Assembly (NCBI RefSeq): GCF_002159265.1
Contig: NZ_NFHG01000023.1
Location: 1 to 37,852 of the forward strand
DNA from: Flavonifractor sp. An82
GTDB lineage: Bacteria; Bacillota; Clostridia; Oscillospirales; Oscillospiraceae
Direction: 5' to 3'
Length of the DNA stretch: 37,852 nt
Position numbers and translations under genes: made by a program
Part shown: positions 32,390-37,852 of the stretch, piece by piece
Layout: the number at the start of each line of letters is the position of its first letter
Numbering within the stretch: the stretch's first letter is position 1
Notes under the pieces: generated by a model
What the model saw: the letters and a program-made list of their open reading frames with translations, nothing else
What the model was told of the DNA's origin: nothing
Databases searched by the model: none

Positions 32390-33997
32390 ATGGCAAACAT
32401 TGATTTGAATCAATACGGCATCACCGGCGTCACTGAGATCCTCCATAACCCCTCCTACGAGGTTCTGTTCCAGGAGGAGACCCGCCCCGACCTGGAAGGC
32501 TACGATAAGGGCCAGGTCACCGATCTGGGCGCCGTTAACGTCATGACCGGCATCTACACCGGCCGTTCCCCCAAGGATAAATTCATCGTTATGGACGATA
32601 CCTCCCGGGATACCGTGTGGTGGACTTCCGACGAATTCAAGAACGATAACAAGCCCGCCTCCCAGCAGGCGTGGGACACCTGCAAGCAGCTGGCCATCCA
32701 GGAGCTGTCCAACAAGAAGCTGTATGTCATGGATGTGTTCTGCGGCACCAACAAGGATACCCGCATGGCCATCCGCTTCATCATGGAGGTGGCCTGGCAG
32801 GCCCACTTCGTGAAGAACATGTTTATCCAGCCTACGGAGGAGGAGCTGGCCAATTTCCAGCCCGACTTCATCTCCTACAACGCCTCCAAGGCCAAGGTGG
32901 AAAACTACAAGGAGCTGGGTCTCAACTCCGAGACCGCCGCCATCTTCAATCTCACCTCCCGGGAGCAGGTCATCCTGAACACCTGGTACGGCGGCGAGAT
33001 GAAGAAGGGCATGTTCTCCATGATGAACTACTTCCTGCCCCTGAAGGGCATGGCCTCCATGCACTGCTCCGCCAACACCGATATGAACGGCGAGAACACC
33101 GCCCTGTTCTTCGGTCTGTCCGGCACCGGCAAGACCACCCTGTCCACCGATCCCAAGCGTCTGCTCATCGGCGATGACGAGCACGGCTGGGATGACAACG
33201 GCGTCTTCAACTTTGAGGGCGGCTGCTACGCCAAGGTCATCAACCTGGATAAGGAGTCCGAGCCCGACATCTACAACGCCATCAAGCGCAATGCCCTGCT
33301 GGAGAACGTCACCGTGGACGAAAACGGCCACTGCGACTTCGACGACGATTCCGTCACTGAGAACACCCGTGTCTCCTATCCCATCGACCACATTGAGAAG
33401 ATCGTCCGTCCCGTCTCCGCCGGCCCCGACGCCAAGAACGTGATCTTCCTGTCCGCCGACGCCTTTGGCGTGCTGCCCCCCGTGTCCATTCTGACCCCGG
33501 AGCAGACTGAGTATTACTTCCTGTCCGGCTTCACCTCCAAGCTGGCCGGTACCGAGCGCGGTATCACCGAGCCCACTCCCACCTTCTCCGCCTGCTTTGG
33601 CCAGGCCTTCCTGGAGCTCCACCCCACCAAGTACGGCGAGGAGCTGGTGAAGAAGATGGCCAAGTCCGGCGCCAAGGCCTACCTGGTCAACACCGGCTGG
33701 AACGGCACCGGCAAGCGGATCTCCATCAAGGACACCCGGGGCATCATCGACGCCATCCTGGACGGCTCCATTCTGAAGGCGGAGACCAAGACCATCCCCT
33801 ACTTCAACCTGGCCGTTCCCACCGCGCTGCCCGGGGTGGATACCAATATTCTGGACCCCCGCAATACTTACGCCGATCCCGCGGAGTGGGATACCAAGGC
33901 CAAGGATCTGGCCGCCCGCTTCGTGAAGAACTTTGCCAAGTACACCACCAACGACGCTGGCAAGGCTCTGGTAGCTGCCGGTCCTAAGGTGGACTGA
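32390..33997 (+). CDS. pckA: Phosphoenolpyruvate carboxykinase (ATP)
   Basis: 535 residues from the ATG at 32390 (AGAGGT about 8 bases upstream). Interconverts oxaloacetate plus ATP and PEP plus CO2 plus ADP. The P-loop [11 protein letters not shown] is at 242-252, preceded by the kinase-1a region ([23 protein letters not shown] follows it). Phosphate/oxaloacetate site [13 protein letters not shown] at about 53-65 and HCSANT at 225-230. Full length. Its own promoter and terminator make it a single-gene unit. In fermentative gut Clostridia it may run towards oxaloacetate to conserve energy as ATP. Confidence 0.97.
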   Translation: MANIDLNQYGITGVTEILHNPSYEVLFQEETRPDLEGYDKGQVTDLGAVNVMTGIYTGRSPKDKFIVMDDTSRDTVWWTSDEFKNDNKPASQQAWDTCKQLAIQELSNKKLYVMDVFCGTNKDTRMAIRFIMEVAWQAHFVKNMFIQPTEEELANFQPDFISYNASKAKVENYKELGLNSETAAIFNLTSREQVILNTWYGGEMKKGMFSMMNYFLPLKGMASMHCSANTDMNGENTALFFGLSGTGKTTLSTDPKRLLIGDDEHGWDDNGVFNFEGGCYAKVINLDKESEPDIYNAIKRNALLENVTVDENGHCDFDDDSVTENTRVSYPIDHIEKIVRPVSAGPDAKNVIFLSADAFGVLPPVSILTPEQTEYYFLSGFTSKLAGTERGITEPTPTFSACFGQAFLELHPTKYGEELVKKMAKSGAKAYLVNTGWNGTGKRISIKDTRGIIDAILDGSILKAETKTIPYFNLAVPTALPGVDTNILDPRNTYADPAEWDTKAKDLAARFVKNFAKYTTNDAGKALVAAGPKVD

Positions 33998-34020
33998 GCC
34001 CTTTCCATATATCCTTTGGT

Positions 34021-34056
34021 CGTCCCCGGTGCCTTCACGCACCGGGGACGTTTTTT
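34021..34056 (+). terminator. Terminator of pckA
   Basis: Perfect 12-base stem CGTCCCCGGTGC (34021-34032) with 34039-34050, loop CTTCAC, then six T. Confidence 0.93.
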
Positions 34057-34109
34057 GATGCGCAGGCCTCCCTTCTCCCGCATAGCATGGAGAAAAGGAG
34101 GTTATTTCT

Positions 34110-34850
34110 ATGCCTATCATCTACCTCTCCCCCTCCACACAGGAGAACAACCTGTACGTCAACGGCGGCACGGAAGAGGAGTGGATGAACCGCCTGGCCG
34201 ATGCCATGGAGCCCTACCTCACCGCCGCCGGTATCCGCTTTTCCCGCAACACCCCGGACATGACCGCCCTGTCCTCCATCCGGGCCTCCAACGCGGGCAA
34301 CTACGATCTCCACCTGGCACTCCACTCCAACGCCGCTCCTGAGGAGCAGTACGGCCAGGCCCGTGGTATCCTGGTTTTCTACTACCCTGGTTCCGCCGAG
34401 GGCAAGCGAGCCGCCCAGCTCATTGCCAACGGCCTGAAGACCATCTACCCTCTGCCCAACAAGGTGCGGGCCGAGTCCACCACCTCCGTTGGCGAGGTGC
34501 GCCGGGTACGGGCCCCCTCCGTCTTTCTGGAGCTGGGCTACCACGACAACCCCGACGACGCCGCCTGGGTCCAGAACAACCTGGACGCCATCGCCCGCAA
34601 CATCGTCCTCTCTCTGACGGAGTACTTTGGTCTGCCCTTCCTGGAGCCCCAGTTCCCCCGCCCCGCCGTGGTGGACGTCTCCTGGGGCTATCTGAACATC
34701 CGGGATAAGCCCGCCGCCACCGCTGCCGTGCTGGCCAAGGCCTATGACGGCACCCGCCTCACTGTCCTGAATCAATGGGAGGACTGGTATGTGGTAAAGC
34801 TGGACGGCATGGTGGGGTGGGCCAACAGCGCCTTTATCACGCTGCTGTAA
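34110..34850 (+). CDS. N-acetylmuramoyl-L-alanine amidase-like protein (Amidase_3) with SH3 domain
   Basis: 246 residues, AAGGAGG ribosome site. Amidase_3 fold about 1-175 and an SH3-like wall-binding domain about 185-246 (VSWGYLNIRDKPAATAAVLAKAYDGTRL … WEDWYVVKLDGMVGWANSAF). Catalytic residues: Glu in GTEEEW, His in LHLALHSNAAP and Glu in VFLELGYHDN. The first zinc His of classical enzymes (the DPGHGG motif) is absent: the start reads YLSPSTQENNLYVNGGTEEE, a variant seen in other Firmicutes. No signal peptide, so it may act after lysis or in sporulation, or be a prophage-type lysin. Confidence 0.88.
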   Translation: MPIIYLSPSTQENNLYVNGGTEEEWMNRLADAMEPYLTAAGIRFSRNTPDMTALSSIRASNAGNYDLHLALHSNAAPEEQYGQARGILVFYYPGSAEGKRAAQLIANGLKTIYPLPNKVRAESTTSVGEVRRVRAPSVFLELGYHDNPDDAAWVQNNLDAIARNIVLSLTEYFGLPFLEPQFPRPAVVDVSWGYLNIRDKPAATAAVLAKAYDGTRLTVLNQWEDWYVVKLDGMVGWANSAFITLL

Positions 34851-34923
34851 ACTCATTCGCTCGTTCATAATTCGTTCACAGTAAGTTCCAAAAGGGTTCA
34901 CCACTTCAAGCGGGAATCTGTTA

Positions 34924-35081
34924 TCATAAGAAGCGTCAGGATACCAAAGATAACAAAGACATGACTCCTCCTCTCTTCTCTCTTTTCAACGCACAACCCA
35001 CTGTCTCCCGCAGGGCGGCAATCGCTCCCTGCGGGGACAGACCAAAACTTCCGCGCCTCTGCTTTCAGGGGCGCGTTTTTT
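34924..35081 (+). ncRNA. Possible small RNA upstream of the 50-aa gene
   Basis: Between 34851 and 35152 there is no supported gene. TATCAT (34924-34929) could serve as a -10. The stretch holds a long stem (35001-35005 plus 35007-35015 with 35027-35040) followed by an intrinsic terminator (35052-35081). A chance frame of 41 codons (34960 to the terminator) lacks a ribosome site. Candidate only. Confidence 0.3.
35052..35081 (+). terminator. Intrinsic terminator in the gap after the amidase gene
   Basis: Stem CGCGCCTCTG (35052-35061) with CAGGGGCGCG (35066-35075), 9 of 10 pairs plus one G-U, then six T. Confidence 0.85.
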
Positions 35082-35152
35082 GATGCCCGCTGTATCCTTT
35101 TCCCCCGGGCTGGCTATACTGAGAAGGCAGACCTGCCCGAGGAGGTGATACG

Positions 35153-35305
35153 ATGGCTTACGTGGACCCGGCGATCCGCCCCCAGTTTGACTCCATGCCG
35201 CCCCACCTGCGGGAGCACATTCTCGGCATGGGCGTCCGGCTGGAAACCATGTCCGACCTGATGGGCTGCCTGGAGCGCATCATCGCCGAAGAGGGGGATA
35301 AGTAG
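35153..35305 (+). CDS. Small protein, 50 aa, family not recognised
   Basis: ATG at 35153 with a strong GAGGAGGTG 5 bases upstream. Product begins MAYVDPAIRPQFDSMPPHLR and ends LERIIAEEGDK; acidic, helical, with repeated Met. A TATACTG at 35115-35121 may be part of a promoter. It is too short for many gene finders. No signal peptide or membrane helix. The helix from REHILGMGVRLETMSDLMGCLERII could be an interaction helix. Strong ribosome site and clean reading frame support a real gene. Confidence 0.65.
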   Translation: MAYVDPAIRPQFDSMPPHLREHILGMGVRLETMSDLMGCLERIIAEEGDK

Positions 35306-35344
35306 GGCCTCCCCAAAATATTTTGAGAAATTTCAATTTTCCTC

Positions 35345-35376
35345 TTGCATTCTGTCACAAGCTGTGCTAATATAAT
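35345..35376 (+). promoter_or_regulatory. Promoter of tRNA-Arg
   Basis: TTGCAT (35345-35350) and TAATAT/TATAAT (35368-35376); the 17-base spacing fits TAATAT. Confidence 0.5.
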
Positions 35377-35413
35377 TAAGCTGTCAGCAAGAGAGTAAGT
35401 CTCCCACTGATAT

Positions 35414-35490
35414 GCGGCTGTAGCTCAGTTGGATAGAGTGTTTGGCTACGAACCAAAAGGTCGGGGGTTCGAATCCCTTCAGCCGTACCA
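35414..35490 (+). tRNA. tRNA-Arg, anticodon ACG
   Basis: Acceptor GCGGCTG pairs with CAGCCGT (first pair G-U), CCA encoded. D arm GCTC…GAGT, anticodon stem TTTGG/CCAAA around loop CTACGAA, anticodon ACG (ICG after deamination), reading CGU, CGC and CGA. T arm GGGGG-TTCGAAT-CCCTT. Confidence 0.95.
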
Positions 35491-35528
35491 GGAAAGGCAA
35501 TCACTTCGGTGGTTGCCTTTCCTATTTT
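35491..35528 (+). terminator. Terminator of tRNA-Arg
   Basis: Perfect 14-base stem (one G-T) GGAAAGGCAATCAC (35491-35504) with 35509-35522, UUCG-type loop TTCG, then TATTTTTA. Confidence 0.88.
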
Positions 35529-35556
35529 TATTTCTGTCTTTTCCGTTCGGAAGCGC

Positions 35557-35585
35557 TTGACAAGCGGGTTGCGCCGTGCTATAGT
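35557..35585 (+). promoter_or_regulatory. Promoter of the riboswitch-agcS transcript
   Basis: TTGACA (35557-35562), 17-base spacer, TATAGT (35580-35585). Transcription would start about 35592, just before the riboswitch. Confidence 0.85.
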
Positions 35586-35599
35586 TCTGCATATCAAAT

Positions 35600-35812
35600 C
35601 GGACGGACAATCGTCCGCCGCATAGCGACAAGGGAAGTCCACAGGAAAAAGCCGCAAGGCTTGCCGAAGGAGCAAAACTCTCAGGTGTTTCCCCCGGGAA
35701 ATGAGGACTGTGGATGGATGTGGCTCTGGAGAAGTCCCCTCAGCGGGGATGCCGAAGGTGCAACGTGCGCTCGCAGCACGAATCTCTCAGGCAAAAGGAC
35801 AGAGTGGATCGC
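35600..35812 (+). promoter_or_regulatory. Tandem glycine riboswitch
   Basis: Two aptamers are recognisable by the conserved core. First, about 35620-35710: GCCGAAGGAGCAAAACTCTCAGG. Second, about 35715-35812: GCCGAAGGTGCAAC and then AATCTCTCAGGCAAAAGGACAGAG, the hallmark of the glycine (gcvT) RNA. A short hairpin CGGACG/CGTCCG precedes the first. The two-aptamer arrangement is the classical cooperative form. It controls the AgcS symporter gene downstream, so glycine (and perhaps alanine) uptake is tuned to the glycine level. Boundaries approximate. Confidence 0.93.
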
Positions 35813-35815
35813 AGC

Positions 35816-35845
35816 GACATCCGGCTCAGGCCGGATGTCTTTGTG
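35816..35845 (+). terminator. Expression-platform hairpin of the glycine riboswitch
   Basis: Perfect 10-base stem GACATCCGGC (35816-35825) with 35830-35839, loop TCAG, then TTTGTG. The T-run is poor, so the mode (terminator or other) is not certain. The start of the stem follows the second aptamer directly, which fits mutually exclusive pairing. Confidence 0.6.
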
Positions 35846-35925
35846 CTGTATTTCAGGGCCAGACCGCGGTGTGTGCGGTTTGGTCCTTTTCTTTGCCGCA
35901 ATCCCAAAGGAAAGAGGAGAGTACA

Positions 35926-37290
35926 ATGGAATGGATCGAAGGACTGGTGGGTGCGGTGAACACCGTGCTGTGGGACTATGCGCTGCTGTTTCTGCTGGTG
36001 GCCACCGGTATCTACTTTACGGTACGGCTGGGCTTCGTCCAGCTGCGTAAGTTCGGGGAGGGCATGCGCCGGCTGTTCGGCGGCTTCTCCATGAAGGGGG
36101 CCCGGGCAGGCAAGGAGGGCATGTCCTCCTTCCAGGCCCTGACCACCGCCATCGCCGCCCAGGTGGGCACCGGTAACATCACCGGCTGTGCCACCGCCCT
36201 CTACTCCGGCGGCCCCGGCGCCATCTTCTGGATGTGGCTGTCCGCCTTCTTCGGCATGGCCACCATCTACTCCGAGGCCCTGCTGGCCCAGAAGTTCCGC
36301 ACCGTGGATCAGGACGGCCACGTCACCGGCGGCCCCATCTACTACATCCGGGCCGCCTTCCAGGGAAAGTTCGGCAAGTTCCTGTCCGGCTTCTTCGCCG
36401 TGGCCATCATCCTGGCCCTGGGCTTCATGGGCAACATGGTCCAGTCCAACTCCATCGGCGACGCCTTCCACACCGCCTTCGGTATTCCCAAGCTGGCGGT
36501 GGGCATCGTGGTGGCGGTCATTGCCGCCTTTATCTTCCTGGGCGGCGTACAGCGCATTGCCTCCTTCACCGAGAAGATCGTCCCCATCATGGCCCTCTTC
36601 TACATCGTAGGCTGCATCGCCATCCTGTGCATCAACCACAGCGCCCTGCTCTCCGCCCTGCGCTCCATCTTCGTGTGCGCCTTTGATCCCCAGGCGGTGC
36701 TGGGCGGCGCTCTGGGTCTGACCATGCGGGAGGCCATGCGGTACGGCGTGGCCCGGGGTCTGTTCTCCAACGAGGCCGGCATGGGCTCCACCCCCCACGC
36801 CCACGCCATGGCCAAGGTGGACAAGCCCCAGGATCAGGGCATCATCGCCATGATGGGCGTCTTTATCGACACCTTCATCGTGCTCACCCTGACGGCGCTG
36901 GTCATTCTGTCCTCCGGCATGCTCCAGCCGGTGAACGGCCCCCTCCAGGGCACCGCCCTGGCCCAGGCCGCCTTCAACGCCGCCTTTGGCTCCTTCGGCA
37001 ACGCCTTCGTGGCCATCTGCATGCTGTTCTTCGCCTTCTCTACCATCATCGGCTGGTATTTCTTCGGCGAGCTCAACGTGAAAGCCCTCTTCGGCAAGGG
37101 GGCCGTCAAGGTATATGCCGTCATTGTGGTGGCCTTCATCGTCATCGGCTCGGTCCAGAAGGTGGATCTGGTGTGGTCTCTGTCCGACATGTTCAACGGG
37201 CTTATGGTGCTGCCCAACCTGATCGGCCTGCTGGCCCTCAGCTCCCTGGTGGTCAAGATCAGCCGGGGCAGCGACAGCCTGCATCGATAA
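35926..37290 (+). CDS. Sodium:alanine/glycine symporter, AgcS family
   Basis: 454 residues from the ATG at 35926 (GAGGAG 7 bases upstream). About 11-12 membrane helices. Family motifs: FSMKGARAGKEGMSSFQALTTAIAAQVGTGNITG near 70-100 and GVARGLFSNEAGMGSTPHAHA near 280-300, both typical of the AGCS family. Imports alanine and glycine with sodium. Behind a tandem glycine riboswitch, which supports glycine as substrate. Symbol left empty because alsT, agcS and dagA are used for different members. Confidence 0.95.
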   Translation: MEWIEGLVGAVNTVLWDYALLFLLVATGIYFTVRLGFVQLRKFGEGMRRLFGGFSMKGARAGKEGMSSFQALTTAIAAQVGTGNITGCATALYSGGPGAIFWMWLSAFFGMATIYSEALLAQKFRTVDQDGHVTGGPIYYIRAAFQGKFGKFLSGFFAVAIILALGFMGNMVQSNSIGDAFHTAFGIPKLAVGIVVAVIAAFIFLGGVQRIASFTEKIVPIMALFYIVGCIAILCINHSALLSALRSIFVCAFDPQAVLGGALGLTMREAMRYGVARGLFSNEAGMGSTPHAHAMAKVDKPQDQGIIAMMGVFIDTFIVLTLTALVILSSGMLQPVNGPLQGTALAQAAFNAAFGSFGNAFVAICMLFFAFSTIIGWYFFGELNVKALFGKGAVKVYAVIVVAFIVIGSVQKVDLVWSLSDMFNGLMVLPNLIGLLALSSLVVKISRGSDSLHR

Positions 37291-37295
37291 GATAA

Positions 37296-37330
37296 AAACA
37301 AGCCCCCCGGCTATACCGGGGGGCTTGTTT
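37296..37330. terminator. Bidirectional terminator between agcS-type gene and the M23 gene
   Basis: Perfect 15-base stem AAACAAGCCCCCCGG (37296-37310) with 37316-37330, loop CTATA. Lies between convergent stops. Confidence 0.9.
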
Positions 37331-37332
37331 GC

Positions 37333-37743
37333 TTATTGGTTCAGAAACTCCATGGGGTCCACGCTCTGGCCGTCCTGTGCCACACTGAAGTGCAGGTGGC
37401 CGGGCAGAGCGCTCTCGGCAATGGCAGTTTCTCCCACCGAGCCGATCACATCTCCCACGGTGACCACATCCCCTACCTCCACGGTGGGTACGGCCGCCAG
37501 GTTGGCGCAGGTGGTGGTCAGGTTGCCGCCGTGGTCGATCACCACGGTGGTGCCCATCATCACGTCCTGGATCACCTCCGTGACCACGCCGGAGGCAGGG
37601 GCCCGCACCTGGTCCCCTACAGCGGCAGCGATGTCCACACCGTCGTGGGTGCGCCAGTCACCCATGGTGGCGTCATAGGCCAGCGCCTCTACCGTATAGC
37701 CCGTCAGCACCTCCCCCTGTACGGGCCAGGAGAGGGACGTGGG
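37333..37743 (-). CDS. M23-family (LytM) peptidase domain, SpoIIQ-like, upstream part replaced by an inverted copy
   Basis: 137 codons in frame from 37743 to the stop at 37333. The M23 zinc motifs are both present: HxxxD in THDGVDIAA, and HLHF near the C-terminus (PGHLHFSVAQDGQSVDPMEF). WPVQGEVLTGYTVEALAYD before the domain is like the start of SpoIIQ-type domains. No start codon of natural appearance: further upstream on the minus strand a TAG appears after 3 codons because the sequence folds back into a second copy of the gene. Full protein would have an N-terminal membrane helix and a linker, missing here. Confidence 0.8.
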   Translation of the reverse strand, partial: PTSLSWPVQGEVLTGYTVEALAYDATMGDWRTHDGVDIAAAVGDQVRAPASGVVTEVIQDVMMGTTVVIDHGGNLTTTCANLAAVPTVEVGDVVTVGDVIGSVGETAIAESALPGHLHFSVAQDGQSVDPMEFLNQ

Positions 37744-37852
37744 CGCGCTGGCCTATGACGCCACCATGGGTGACTGGCGCACCCCCGACGGTGTGGACAT
37801 CGCTGCCGCTGTAGGGGACCAGGTGCGGGCCCCTGCCTCCGGCGTGGTCACG
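37579..37852. repeat. 108-bp inverted repeat at the window end (fold-back)
   Basis: 37579-37686 and 37745-37852 are reverse complements with one mismatch in 108, separated by 58 bases. Arm 2 is cut by the edge and encodes the M23 domain on the plus strand, with Pro in place of the zinc-ligand His (ACCCACGAC against ACCCCCGAC). Two divergent N-termini cannot fit in 58 bases, so this looks like a fold-back chimaera or inverted duplication. Confidence 0.9.

Noticed and set aside
32381-34120. Long minus-strand open frame opposite pckA
   Set aside because: Antisense shadow of pckA; repetitive Gly/Val/Leu/His composition, no ribosome site or domain.
34960-35085. 41-codon frame from ATG at 34960 into the terminator
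   Set aside because: No ribosome site, and the frame only runs through the hairpins; chance frame in a likely non-coding stretch.
35557-35600. Second tRNA after tRNA-Arg
   Set aside because: The sequence up to 35600 has promoter and riboswitch features and no cloverleaf.

Overview
The window is a GC-rich (except intergenic) chromosomal segment of an anaerobic, probably spore-forming Firmicute. The type II fatty-acid synthesis (FAS II) operon with FabK, NrdR, ATP-type PEP carboxykinase, a DUF421/DUF4363 pair and a tandem glycine riboswitch upstream of an AgcS symporter fit the class Clostridia. By gene content and codon use I infer Oscillospiraceae (Flavonifractor/Lawsonibacter-like). This assignment is inference, not a search result.

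Left end (1-1650): the control module of an integrative element (partial tyrosine integrase, excisionase-like HTH protein, divergent XRE repressor with repeated operators) lies against the 3' end of guaA, a known type of integration site. Then, all on the minus strand: guaA, a membrane acyltransferase, two tandem lipoproteins sharing a KPVIYLYP motif, carB-carA and a metallophosphoesterase. A divergent DUF421-DUF4363 pair (plus strand), nrdR with NrdR boxes, a 42-aa hydrophilic protein and tRNA-Gln(CUG) follow.

Accessory locus (13.4-17.6 kb): a LysR regulator, a VOC protein and a GntP/CitMHS-type permease are divergent from a protein that resembles the bacterial (Eubacterium ramulus-type) chalcone isomerase. 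A LysR-like operator sits near -62 of the predicted promoter. A 71-aa Cys-rich protein with its own terminator follows.

Core lipid operon (17.7-27.7 kb): acpP | accB-accC-accD-accA-fabH-fabK-fabD-fabG-fabF-fabZ supplies malonyl-ACP and all elongation-cycle enzymes, with an intrinsic terminator after acpP that probably sets a high acpP:enzyme ratio. A 42-bp palindrome covers the predicted start of the transcript. A MarR/FabT-like regulator downstream is flanked by two dense clusters of hairpins, the first bounded by imperfect terminal inverted repeats.

Right part: an SPFH protein plus ribbon-helix-helix protein with a perfect palindromic operator; an OmpR-type two-component system whose kinase has an in-frame amber codon at codon 7 of the expected reading frame; rsmA; pckA; an Amidase_3-SH3 protein; a possible small RNA; a 50-aa protein; tRNA-Arg(ACG); a tandem glycine riboswitch controlling an AgcS symporter; and a partial M23 peptidase. 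The window ends in a 108-bp near-perfect inverted repeat of that peptidase gene, which looks like a fold-back assembly artefact or a genuine inverted duplication.
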